NCBI RefSeq assembly: GCF_963678635.1
Contig: NC_087067.1
Location: forward strand, 30,662,401 to 30,726,400
DNA length: 64,000 nucleotides
Direction: 5' to 3'
Source of the DNA: Symsagittifera roscoffensis
Lineage: Eukaryota; Xenacoelomorpha; Acoela; Convolutidae
The notes beneath the pieces are model-generated. The model did no database searches. It saw nothing but the letters and a program-made list of their open reading frames with translations, and had not been told where the DNA came from. Below are positions 38,921-49,960 of this stretch, in pieces (positions within the stretch are counted from its first letter, which is position 1; every line of letters begins with the position of its first letter). Both the position numbers and the translations under genes were made by a program.

Positions 38921-39540
38921 TCAACATGATGCTTTTCCAATTTCGTTTCCCATTCGGTGGATTTCGTCACTTTTGTCTACTGCATTGTAATCCGTTGCTG
39001 TTGATTCTTTCTGCTTCTGTCTTTCAAAATCACTAAAAATCCCACTAGCATGTCCTATGAACTTCTTTCCAATTCTCGGCTCTAATTCGTTCTTGGTTCT
39101 TTCTGGAACTGCGGCAAACATTTTACAGAGTAGTTCGTAAGATTTTTCCGACATTCTCGCAAGCCTCACACGTTTTGGCACTGAGAAAGACTTATTCGCT
39201 ATCGTCATTTTTGTGCTTTTTACGTCCACTGCCACGAAATGTACCGGATATCGGCTTTTGCACATCGGAGCCATCGTTCAGCCTACTAGGTATCGACTTC
39301 CAAGCGGTCTGCGATGTGTTTCAATTTGCCTGATATTCATCTCCACTTCTATCGCGTCTCTACATTTTCCGATATGCTTCTGTTCAGTTTGTAACACACC
39401 CGGAAATACTTCTACGCTGATGGCCGTGACCAGATCATTTTTTGTTCCATATTCAATAGTTACTCTAAAGAACCAAACATGCTGTAGAATCCTAGTGCAG
39501 TCACCAGAATCACTTCAGCTCCTCCATGACAATCTGCTAT
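38921..39540 (-). pseudogene. unassigned coding remnant, minus strand
   Basis: Reading leftwards from about 39540, one frame is open for about 85 codons (block VTIEYGTKNDLVTAISVEVF), then a TGA just before the ATG at 39274, then 117 codons to 38921 (blocks VHFVAVDVKSTKMTIANKSF and FERQKQKESTATDY). Composition is protein-like and fairly balanced. I recognise no family. It abuts R3 on the same strand as the coiled-coil shreds of the R units, so it may be part of the same old element. Confidence 0.4.
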
Positions 39541-39714
39541 TAATTATGTTACCGTTCTCGTTTTCATCATTAAATTTCTGAACAGTATTGTGATTTGCTT
39601 ATGCTGTTTAGCAAGTGTTTTTACGCAGTCAAGACCTCCACACTTATGACGTTCTAGTCCTCAAACTTTCGCCAGACAGCTAACAGGTTTGACTCAGTAC
39701 TCTGGCACCATGAT

Positions 39715-40480
39715 GGCTTCATACCTCTTGATGTGAAAGATGTGTAGATTTATGTTCCCTTGAAGGAAGCAATTGAAATGAGTGTGCCTTACTGAAGCTG
39801 TACAACAAAAAGTCTTCCCCTGAAAGTAAAAAAGCGACACTAAAAAGGCTTTCGAGCAAGCTATATTTCAGGTGTAATGACTATAATGATTCATGGAATG
39901 GGCGCTTTCCTCGCTGTAATTCTTGCAAAAAAATGGCTGAAAGAGTACAAGTTTGCTTGAAAACAAGAATTACCGCCGGTAACGAAGATACAACCAGCGG
40001 ATGACAAGAACGGTTCGTTCTCATTTTGCAGCTGGAAAATAAGATATAGAACGAAGGAGTTGAATGAGAGCTGACACGAACGGTTCGTTCTCATTTTGCA
40101 GCTGGAAAATAAGATATAGAACGAAGGAGTTGAATGAGAACTGATAGCATCTTAAATAAAGCAAAATATCCGATATTGTATACACAATAATAACCGAGAA
40201 AATCTGGTATTGAGAAAGCTGCTTCCGCTTCAAGAAAAATGAGAGGGAAACACCACAGCTAAATTTTGTCCGCAGGTATGTGGATGACCTTGTTAGAAGA
40301 GTCAAAAGTGATCTCGATGCCGCTGATTCTCTTTATTCAAATCATTAGTTCACTCTAGAGAAAACCCATTCAAAGATCAGTTTGCTGTTCCTGGGTTTGA
40401 ACATAAATGTGTCGCAGGAAAAGTGGGTATTCATTAATTGGTATCAAAAACTAACAGATACTGGGTTTAGATTGAAGTGA
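39715..40480 (+). pseudogene. Penelope-like element RT, catalytic half, relic
   Basis: Resumes the PLE reading: LDVKDV, stop, IYVPLKEAIEM at about 39728; GAFLAVILAKKWLKEYKFA at about 39902; then RRYVDDLVRRVKSD at about 40270 with the catalytic YVDD, followed by FTLE and LLFLGLNINV. The LDVK block also ends the upstream piece (32362), so the two pieces overlap slightly. A 70-bp tandem duplication (40011-40145) lies inside, and stops are frequent. Dead copy. Confidence 0.75.
40011..40145. repeat. 70-bp tandem duplication
   Basis: CGGTTCGTTCTCATTTTGCA starts at 40011 and again at 40081; the copies are almost identical. Confidence 0.95.
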
Positions 40481-40582
40481 AAGAGCTGCGCCCAACTCAG
40501 TACACGCGTTGTGTTTTTCAAGGCACTGTGCATAAATTGTTTATGAGTACATCTAACTAGGAGCATTTTGATATGGCTATGG

Positions 40583-40604
40583 AAGAGAGAGAGAGAGAGA
40601 GAGA
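40583..40604. repeat. (GA)n microsatellite
   Basis: About ten uninterrupted GA dinucleotides. Confidence 0.95.
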
Positions 40605-40902
40605 ACGAAGTAATTTTCATTAATGCGCAAAAGATTGACCCCTATACTTTACAAAATACGTAGTCAAAGAATTAGGAAAAATAATTGACAACTAAAAGGG
40701 CTTATGGGTTGACAAATAAATATCCTGAACATTGGTTCAAAAAATGGCAGCAGACGCCCTGTGCAACCGAGGTTAAGGGCTAGCCCCTGTAAAGTGAGAG
40801 GAGTTTTTCAACTCAATCAACAAAGGATCTGAAGCCCCCAACTCTAATGGTGCTTTAGCTTTCGCAGGCGGGGAGTACATACCGACAGAAACAAAGCAAG
40901 GG

Positions 40903-41577
40903 CCTGAAACGTCTAAACACAGCTTCACGTGCTTCTAACCGTCTCTACCAAAGCCAGTTCAATGTGTGGTTCCTTGATATCGGGTCGATAAAATCATTAA
41001 AAACCGCGGAAACTAACGTAGTTATATGCAGAAATAGTGAGCTCATGGCTGGGTCTCAGTATCCCCAGACCACGAGGTCGCTCCAAAAAACAAGACTACC
41101 ATACCACTTATTACCATAATATTTTTGTTTTTTTTAGCAGTGATTAAAATTTTTTTATTCATCGGAGATGGATCAAATATTTTCTCAACTCATAACTTCT
41201 TATGTTCTGAAAAACGATTTAGTTGATAATTACATTCAGTTCAAGGCATTCCCGGAAGCTAAAAAATGTTAAAATCAATATCTTATGTCTTTCCCAAGAC
41301 CCTTCTGAACTCTCAAATACGATCGAAGAGCTGTCTTCGTGGCAATCAGGAAGAGTAGCAGATCTTACCAATAGGCCTCTAGTTTCTCGGGAAATGCTCG
41401 GTAACGTTTGTAGCTGTAGAATTGTTATAAGAGAGTTCTTCGATAAGTGATTTCGTTCGCTGTTACTTCTTCGAAACAGCCAATTTCCTCACTCAACTGC
41501 TGCCAGTAAAGATTCGCTGCTGCCATGAGTTTTAAGCTGTTCTGGTTGAATGTCACATTTAAAAAAGAACTAACCAA
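40903..41577. repeat. diverged, internally deleted copy R4 of the 2.13-kb unit
   Basis: Begins CCTGAAACGTCTAAACACAG, as R1 does (CCTGAAACGACTGGC...TCTAAACACAG), and ends TTTAAAAAAGAACTAACC, like the unit's right end, but spans only about 675 bp. Sequence identity to R1-R3 is clearly lower than that among R1-R3. Having both ends suggests the unit is a discrete element with defined termini. Confidence 0.75.
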
Positions 41578-42035
41578 AACCAATATTTTCAAGGAGATTG
41601 CAAAGATTGCAAGCCAACGCGCAGGTAATTTTCACCACAATAAAAGTAAAATCATATTTAACAACGCTGTAGTCAGCATTTGTTAATAACCTCTAGTCGA
41701 GTGTGGTTTATAAACAGTCATTCATTGGGTAAGAGAAGATCTCAGAAACTTAAGCGTGATGATATAATCATGATGTATCGTTGGCGCGAAATTCAAACTT
41801 GCAAACTTCTAATTGATTGAATTTTTATTATTTTCTTTAGCCAATGTTGTAGGTTGATTTTACCGTCGAAGATCAATTTATAAAATTGTATTATTTTAAA
41901 CCTGATGATGCACAAACGTAAAAAACTTTCGTATTTTACAATGTTTATTGCTTCTACCATGTAGTGAGAGTATCTCAACCTATGTATGTTAAATTGTTTG
42001 ACATTTGAACACTAGAATTGAGGAACATAAGAAAC
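41578..42035. other. non-coding, between R4 and the PLE end
   Basis: AT-rich; nothing recognised. Confidence 0.4.
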
Positions 42036-42246
42036 CAGACTCACCGTTAGGCCTCTACCTTCAACGATGCAGACTTGAGGGAAATAATGCAGATGTTAAA
42101 TGTGAAGTTTAGATAGGTCAAACAAACAGAATAATTTGTTAACACTAGAAGAAATACATATCAGGAAAGAGAAACCGGGCTTGATTACGCGCGATGAGTT
42201 TAGATGCAGAGAGTTGACACTGAAAATTGAATTCGTAAGTCTTTTG
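42036..42246 (+). pseudogene. Penelope-like GIY-YIG endonuclease, C-terminal shred
   Basis: LEEIHIRKEKPGLITRDEFR then CRELTLKIEF (about 42147-42235) aligns with ALHIRKLRPGINTRDEYKSR of the minus-strand PLE. It is the 3' coding end of the plus-strand copy. The catalytic GIY-YIG blocks are not readable. Confidence 0.7.
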
Positions 42247-42897
42247 GTTTTTTTTATATCGAAACTATAACTCCAGACAGTTCATTCTAAAACTTTTTAC
42301 TTGATTCAGAGATTAAAAGTTTTTTTTTGGATGCCAACAGTGACTGGTTAATTTTTCATCATGATGGCTTAGAACCAATCGTTTTGTGAAAAATTGTACA
42401 AAAAATTTGTAACTTATGTTTCATCGTCACCTAGATCTTTTCCTTTGGGTTGGTCTAAGAAAGTTGAGAATGAGGTAAAAAAAACAGCCAATGAGTAATT
42501 GTTTTTATTTTAGAATTTATCACGAACTTGTTTTAAAGGCAACACTCAAAACCTTAGGTACTCTCTTAAGTTTCCAAATATTTGAAATTGCTGTATTTAC
42601 ATAATTATCCAATTGAAGCATTATTAGGAAGACAAATTATCAAAATGTGAGTTCTAACGCTTTCGGAGCTATGTCGCTAGCTATTTGAATCAATTTGATA
42701 TAAAGTGATCTACAGACGTTAAAACATCATAAAAGACCATGAAGTGGTTCTATGAAAAAAAAAATCTTTCCACCAATCAACTTTTAACGTTATTAGGTGA
42801 GAGTTTCGTAATCTTTTGTTTTGATTAAACTTATTTAGCGTTTCCTTATACTAACTTTTCAACTTTACAAATTTTTTGATTGACATGCTCGATATTT
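42247..42897. other. PLE 3' flanks, tail to tail
   Basis: AT-rich sequence between the converging ends of the plus-strand and minus-strand PLE copies. Part of it resembles 28980-29340. No gene. Confidence 0.5.
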
Positions 42898-43264
42898 TCA
42901 GCCGAAAATCTTTTTGAACTCAAATCTAATTGTTAGCTCCCTGCTCTTGTACTCATCCCGCGTGTTGATCCCTGGCCTCAGTTTCCTTATATGCAATGCT
43001 TCCACTGTTAGGAGTTTTATTGCGTTGTTTGAATGATCTAATTTGTCGCAATTCAATCGGCTAGTCCTTTTCCTTGTTTCCTTCAACCCTTGTGGCCAAA
43101 TGTTGAACAGTTTGTACAACATAGGTAGATATACAATCACAACAAAACAGTTTGTAGACAACATTGGGTTTCAGATCACGAGAGAATGACCACTTAATGG
43201 AGGAAAAAGCGGTTTTCAATTTCCTGTTCCTAAAAAATATTTGTGCGTTGGTGATGCTGCGCAC
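42898..43264 (-). pseudogene. Penelope-like GIY-YIG endonuclease domain, broken
   Basis: Two overlapping minus-strand frames together carry the pattern of the PLE endonuclease: SRDLKPNVVYKLFCCDC, then STYVVQTVQHLATRV where the family has a Y-I-G-x-T strand, then LLTVEALHIRKLRPGINTRD. The frame change lies near 43075-43100. The normally conserved Gly after the second Tyr block reads as Val, so activity is doubtful. In PLEs this domain nicks target DNA to prime reverse transcription. Confidence 0.7.
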
Positions 43265-44660
43265 CTTGTTTGCAAAAAATTCACTTTCAATACCTCAATA
43301 TTGAAACTTGAGCATTAGGGGTTTTTCGTATCGCTTGTCATCGGTTGCTCGGGTTTCTGTCTTAGTTGGTATTAAATTTGCTCCAAGAATTTTGCTTAGT
43401 GTTTCCGACACAACTTTAGATGACCACTCCTCTGGTAATGATTTTTCCTGCTGCCATCTACAGTTATATTAACGTCTAGAAAAGCCAAGTCAACGTTCTC
43501 ATTTGGTGTTTCAAGCGTGAATTGTAAGTAAGTGTGCAAATTGTTGGCAGCATGCGATACCACGCTCGGGTCGCCTTTAACATACCTTATAATATCTTCG
43601 ACATATCGTAAGAAAAGCGTCACACCTGTTATCGTCAGCCCACATTCACGCCTCTTATTGAAAATATTGTAGAACCAAACTTTTTCTGATATGCCTTTGT
43701 AATCCTCATCCAAAATAACCACATTGTTTATGATACCAATTCAAATAATCATCACATTCCGCTGCCATGGTCCTCAAATTCACCCTACTATTGCATTTTG
43801 GGCATTTTCCGTTCATTTCCTCTAGGATATCAATTTTTTGAGGGATATCAATAGCCAGTACTTTTTCATAGTCTTTCTGCCAAAAGTTTGCCAGAATGAC
43901 AGCCAGGGATGCACCCATGGCCAATCCGTTTTTCTGTACATACCATGTAATGTTGCACTTAAAATGGACATTACTAACAGCCATGAACAAAAAGCCCATG
44001 TACTTCTTGACAATTCAGGTGGCTCATTCTGGCTGTATATAAATTCTTCAGCGCAATGTAAATGGCATCTTTGAGTGGAACGATTGTGTACAGACTTTTC
44101 AAAACCAGGGAAACATTACTCTCATCAGAGTCTAATTTAGTATTCTCCATCATAACCCTAGCTGCTTCAGTATTGATCTCAATATTTGCAGCCTCTATTT
44201 TATCCAAAAAATTGCTGGTGTTTTATTCAATTTCCCATAAGAACTACCGGGGAGAGAGAGGACCGATCGTAGCGGTGTATCCTTTTTATGAATTTTGGCC
44301 AGTCCATAAAGTTGTGCTGGTTGACTACCAGTTGACATCAACCTTGCATATAAGCCATATGTGATCTCATGCCTTTTGTTCATGGCCAGTTGTTTTTGTT
44401 CATTTTTTTTCTTCAATTTTTTGAACAACTGAATCATGCATATTATCACATCTCTCAAATTTTTCTGAGTCTAGCAAATGGTTCAGTTTTCCTTCAAATG
44501 TGTGATTTTTTATGACGCAAAACCTAACACCCTTATAAAAAAGTACCGCCCTTAGTTCGCTGTTTTTGAGATATTTTCTAGCTTTTTCAATTCCCGTATC
44601 AGGTCGAGTATGGCGTACTTTTTTGTGTACCACTTGACAGCCGCTTCCATTTCACATAAT
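43265..44660 (-). pseudogene. Penelope-like reverse transcriptase, broken, with PHD-like finger
   Basis: Minus strand, blocks in order: ARKYLKNSELRAVLFYKGV (family DKG block, here YKG; about 44580); AQLYGLAKIHKKDTPLR and SLPGSSYGKLN (about 44310-44240); SLVLKSLYTIVPLKDAI (about 44110); KNGLAMGASLAVILANFWQK (about 43930); a Cys/His cluster CPKCNSRV...CDDYLNWYHKQC (about 43810-43720); then FLRYVEDIIRYVKGD (about 43600), where YVDD has become YVED, and FLDVNITVDG. At least four frame changes separate the pieces. The altered catalytic block and the breaks show an inactive copy. Confidence 0.8.
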
Positions 44661-44722
44661 TTTTTGCCGAACACATCATGCTTCTTCAGTTCCGACAAAA
44701 AATATTTGTCCCTGTTGACTTG

Positions 44723-44723
<1 letters not shown>

Positions 44724-44794
<71 letters not shown>

Positions 44795-44802
44795 CTTGTT
44801 GT
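44724..44802. repeat. (GTT)n microsatellite, about 25 repeats
   Basis: An almost pure trinucleotide run, encoding an Asn tract on the minus strand within the PLE N-terminal ORF. Confidence 0.97.
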
Positions 44803-46265
44803 GGCTTTCCAGTAGAGTACTGGTGGGAATTTCTTCCACAGAGTTTATATTATTGTCCAGTTCTTTTTGCACGTTGTGCAGTCGCAGCATATCTGCCAAG
44901 TGCAGAGTTTGAGGGTACTGTATTTTTCACTGTAGAATTTCCACATAAGGTTTGTGATGCGCTGTTTGAGTCCCTGTTCTATGTTTGCTGAAAAGCGGAC
45001 ATATTGATTTGTCTCGGACTGGATGTTCAGGCAGAAACTCATCCAACTATCCCGGCATTTTTAAATCATCTAGTACGTTTACCGCTTTTCTGTGTAATTT
45101 TCCTAGGGATCTGTCTTGTCTATCAGCTAACTTCTCAATCTTCTTAGAGTAACTGAGGCGCGTGGCTAAAGCGTTGTTTCTTGCTTGACGCAGAACATAG
45201 TTAATGACCGACAGCCATAGTCTCTTATCAATTGTTCTCCTAACTATGTCCCTTACCTTGCCCAAGTCTTCGGCTGTCCTACCGCTATCCTCTTTTGCCC
45301 TGCCAATCTCTGTCCTAAGTAGTTTAAGTTGAAAGCTGTGAACCGCTTGGTCTGAAAACACCCCACTCTCAAAATTTGTTATCATATCGGTTATAAGGAA
45401 ATTCCTCAGAAATATAAGGCGATATTGGCTATTGTAAAATTGATTTAAATACTTTGTATAATTCAATGAAGCTTTCCACAACATTCTTTCTGTGAGAATG
45501 ATTCTCAGGAACGTCGTTGGTAAGTAAGTGCATCATGTTTATTGCACTGTTGGCCACGAGAAACGCAACAAACCTCACTGTGGTTTCGGGTTGTCGTCTT
45601 CCTGCTGTCTATTCAATGAAGCTTTCCACAACATTCTTTCTCTGAGAATGAATCTCAGGAACGTCGGTGGTAATTGCATCATGTTTATTGCACTGTTGAC
45701 CACGAGAAACAAAAACTCACAAGGTGCTAACAGCGCAAATCCCAAAACGCAACAAACCTCACTGTGGTTTCGGGTTGTTGTCTTTCTGCTGTCTATCCGC
45801 AGCTACCCGCTTTACCTGTGCCCTGCACCGGTTCTGCAATGGTCTTTTCTTGCTGCTTCTTCTTCTGGAAATCAGATCGAACAACCTCTCCTTGTGCTGC
45901 CAAACCAGGCGCTAAAACTTTAGTTTGAGCTCGTGTTGCTGGTGGAGCTCGCTGTACCCGTCGATGAACTCGGGTTGACACTTTTACTTGAATTTGGAGA
46001 CCAGACGGTTAGTTTCCTCGTCTTTATCAATTTCTTGCAATACGTACGGAGTACCCTTCTTTTGACAGTATATGACGGCTCAATTATGATCCTTTCTATC
46101 TTCAAGATTCTTGATGAGGCCTCCGATTGAGTTAGGCAAAACATTGTTCGTCCTGTTGCTTGTCAAAAAGTTAATGATAACGTCGTTCCACAACACTAAA
46201 TTATCTTTTTCCCTCAGTGGGCTTTTGTCGAGCGAATTCAACGGATATTTGCCCCTGTTGACTTG

Positions 46266-46267
46266 AT

Positions 46268-46350
<83 letters not shown>
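46266..46350. repeat. (GTT)n microsatellite, second and longer copy
   Basis: Same position in the second tandem PLE unit. One GTC interrupts it. The third unit has only about four GTT (47880-47892), showing length change since duplication. Confidence 0.97.
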
Positions 46351-46351
<1 letters not shown>

Positions 46352-48079
46352 GGCTTTCCAGTAGAGTACTGGTGGGAATTTCCTCCACATAGTTTATAAT
46401 ATTGTCCAGTTCTTTTTGCACGCTGTGCAGTCGCAGCATATCTGCCAAGTGCAGAGTTTGAGGGTACTGTATTTTTCACTGTAGAGTTTCCACATAAGGT
46501 TTGTGATGCGCTGTTTGAGTCCCTGTTCTATGTTTGCTGAAAAGCAGACATATTGATTTGTCTCGGACTGGATGTTTAGGCCCCATAGGCAGAAACTCAT
46601 CCACCCATCCCGGCATTATTAAATCATCTAGTACCTTTACCGCTTTTCTGTGTATATTTTTCCTAGGGATCTGTCTTGTCTATCAGCTAACTTCCCAATC
46701 TTCTTAGAGTAACTGAGGCGCGTGACTCAAGCGTTGTCCCTTGCTTGACGCAGAACATAGTTAATGACCGACAGCCATAGTCTCTTATCAATTTTTCTCC
46801 TAACTATGTCCCTTACCTTGCCCAAGTCTTCCGCTGCCCTACCGCTATCCTCTTTTGCTCTGCCAATCTCTGTCCTAAGTAGTTTAAGTTGAAAGCTGTG
46901 AACCGCTTCGTCTGAAAACACCCCACTCTCAGGTACCCTAAACCGCACAAAATTTGTTATCATATCGGTTATTAGGAAATTCCTCAGAAATATAAGGCGA
47001 TATTGGCTATTGTTAAATTGATTTAAATACTTTGTATAATTCAATGAAGCTTTCCACAACATTCTTTCTGTGAGAATTAATCTCAGGAACGTCGGTGGTA
47101 AGTGCATCATGTTTATTGCACTGTTGGCCACGAGAAACAAAAACTCACAAGGTGCTTACAGCGCAAATCCCAAAACGCAACAAACCTCACTGTGGTTTCG
47201 GGTTGTCGTCTTCCTGCTGTCTATTCAATGAAGCTTTCCACAAAATTCTTTCTCTGAGAATGAATCTCAGGATTGTCCGTGGTAAGTGCATCATGTTTAT
47301 TGCACTGTTGGCCACGAGAAACAAAAACTCAAGAGGTGCTAACAGCGCAAATCCCAAAACGCAACAAACCTCACTGTGGTTTCGGGTTGTCGTCTTCCTG
47401 CTGTCTATCCGCAGCTACCCGCTTCGCCTGTGCCCTGCGCCGGTTCTGCGATGGTCTTTTCTTGCTGCTTCTTCTTCTGGAAATCAGATCGAACAACCTC
47501 TCCTTGTGCTGCCAAACCAGGCGCTATAACTTTAGTTTGAGCTCGTGTTGCTGGTGGAGCTCGCTGTACCCGTCGATGAGCTCGAGTTGACACTTTTACT
47601 TTAATTTGGAGACCAGATGGTTAGTTTCCTCGTCCTTATCAATTTCTTGCAATACGTACGGAGCACCCTTCTTTTGACAGTATATGACGGCTCAAATATG
47701 ATCCTTTCTATCTTCAAGATTCTTTATGAGGCCTCTGATTGAGTTAGGCAAAACATTGTTCGTCCTGTTGCTTGTCAAAAAGTTAATGATAACGTCGTGC
47801 CTCAACACTAAATTATCTTTTTCCCTCAGTGGGCTTTTGTCGAGCGAGTTCAACGGATATTTGTCCCTGTTGACTTGATTGTTGTTGTTGTTGCTGTTTT
47901 GGCTTTCAAGTAGAATACTGGTGGGAATTTCTTCAACAGAGTTTATAATATTGTCCAGTTCTTTTTGCACGTTGTGCAGTCGCAGCATATCTGCCAAGTG
48001 CAGAGTTTGAGTGTACTGTTTTTTTCACTGTAGAAATTCCACATAAGGTTTGTGATGCGCTGTTTGAGTCCCTGTTCTA

Positions 48080-49960
48080 TCCTGAATTTGACTAAATGAT
48101 CAATTCTATTTTCAACTTTGGTTGTACGAAATTCTCCCCTCCGTTTTTCTGTTCAAGTTTTGGGTAATTTGACGGGCTCTAATCGTCGGTCTAGGGTATT
48201 GTTAGCTGTGAGAAGTGGGATGCTGTGGTGTTCGAAGTCAGTGCAGAGTTTTGAAAGCAAAAGTAAGTCATTGGTCTGTAGGAACATTGGCAGAGGTAAA
48301 ATGTTGAGCATTTTAAGTTGATCAGTGTATTTTTGGCAGTGTTTTTCCACATATCCACTTTAGTACTTTCTTTTGAAAAAATTCAAGTTTTTGTAGGTCT
48401 TTTCTTAGAAAATTCGCACAGTGACAGCCGTAGGTTAGAACTGGTAGTAACATTGATTTGTAGAGACCTAATTTTACAAAGGTGTTGACGTTATATGCTA
48501 CATTTCGTCTTAGACTGTATAGTAATTTGTTTGCTTTCTTTAATCGCTCGGTTAAATGAGTGCTCGAACTAAGATCTCCTAACATGTGAATACCCAGATT
48601 TTTTATAGATTTTGGCTGAGGTACACGATTTCCGTTTAAAAAAAGATTTATATTAACACGTATTAACAGTTTATTTGAGCGCATTTTTCAAATGCCAGCT
48701 CCATGTTGTTTTGTCTAACCCAATCTTCGATTTTGATTAAGTCAAGTTGTATTTGATCTTGTTTGCGTCCAACAGATAAAATTTTTTGATCGTCAGCAAA
48801 TATTGAGGGGTCACTGAAGTGTAGGACTTCAGGGAGATCATTTATAAAAACACAGAACAGGAGTGGGCCCAGAAGTGAACCTTGGGGTACCCCGCTGGTT
48901 ATTTCGAGGACGGTGGATGTGTAGAAATCAAACCGAACAAATTGCCTTCGGTTTCTGAGATAGTCGTAGATGATTTCGAGTAGGCATCCACCTACACCAA
49001 AATCACTCAATTTTCGGAGTAATAATTTTTGGGGGACTTTATCGAAGGCCTTGGAGAAATCAGCATAAAAAGCAATGATTTCATCATGGGGATTTTCATC
49101 CAGGGCTTTGTAGATTCGATTTAGGAATTGGAGCATGTTGCTCATAACGGAGCGTTTCTTCACAAAACCGTGTTGGTTTATGGAAAGATGGTCTTTAAAG
49201 GGCTCGTAGAGTGGAGAGTACATGCATTTTTTAAAGATTTTGCTGTCAATGTTTAGGAGGGAGATTGGGCGATAGTTTTCAACATCTTTTGGGTCGTTCT
49301 TTTTGTGAACGGGTGTTACAGCCGCTGTTTTCCAACTCGTTAGCATTTTGCGTATGCGTTTGATATTCTTGAAAAGCTTATTGAGTATATTACTCATTTG
49401 TTTGCCGCATCGTTGGTAAAACCCGGGAGTTATACCATTTGGTCCACGAGTTTTTGTAGTGTCTATATTTGCCAGATTAATACTTATTGTTTTGTTTGAA
49501 ACGCTGAAGTTTGTTAGGGTTGGTGATTCGCACTTTATGTCAAGGAAGTTTTAGTTCTCTTTGGCTGAAAACACTGAGTGAAAAATGTGTTAAACATTTC
49601 TACCTTTTCTTCTGGAATTGATGTCATTTTGTATTTGAACTTGATCGTTTTCGGGATGTTCGAAGCTCTATTGATATGCTTAAGGTGCTTGTAAATTTGA
49701 CCACAATTTCTTGAACCAAAATTTTTTTCTTGGTATGAGATTCGATCATGCTCACATAATTCAGTGATTTGGCTTTCTAGTTTGAGGACCTTATTTTTTC
49801 GGTAGCTAGTTGGTCGTTTTTCGAGTAACATCTTTTGCGTGTTGAGCATTTTCATCTGATGTGATGTACTCGTGTGCCAGTCGGTCATATTTGGAAGTTT
49901 GACCTTGAGAGAAGCAAAAAACACTTAATTTTGGAGTGAAATTTAATTTTTCAAAATTTC
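48080..49960 (-). pseudogene. non-LTR retrotransposon (LINE, Jockey/CR1-like) ORF2, 5'-truncated
   Basis: Minus strand. 49924-49535 is the spacer between endonuclease and RT (YRKNKVLKLESQITELCEHD). 49397-48663 (244 codons) carries the RT fingers and palm: WKTAAVTPVHKKND, ENYRPISLLNIDSKIFKK, FYADFSKAFDKVP, SGVPQGSLLGPLLFCVFIND and SIFADDQKIL with intact ADD. 48684-48153 gives the thumb and C-terminal part (LTYGCHCANFLRKDLQKLEF, then LPLPMFLQTNDLLLLSKL). Frameshifts lie near 49540, 48675 and 48340. The endonuclease domain is missing, consistent with 5' truncation during target-primed reverse transcription. The C-terminal end abuts the tandem PLE unit at about 48079. Clade assignment is tentative. 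Confidence 0.85.

Larger units (their letters stand above)
44661..48079 (-). mobile_element. PLE 5' region in tandem copies, N-terminal ORF shreds
   Basis: Reading on the minus strand there is a partial unit (48079-47895), then two units of about 1548 bp (47894-46348 and 46347-44800). Each starts with (GTT)n, encoding Asn on the minus strand. Each contains MADMLRLHNVQKELD-type and IEQGLKQRITNLMWK blocks and an N-terminal PLE-like helical stretch (TERMLWKASLNYTKYLNQF, LRTEIGRAKEDSGR; ORFs 45047-45484 and 46727-47140). Tandem or partially tandem copies are characteristic of PLEs. Within a unit there is also an inner about 150-bp duplication (TCAATGAAGCTTTCCACA at about 45460, 45613, 47040 and 47226). 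All reading frames are short and broken. Confidence 0.75.

Noticed and set aside
44724-44912. Plus-strand poly-Leu ORF over the GTT tract
   Set aside because: Translation of the microsatellite on the non-coding strand of the PLE.
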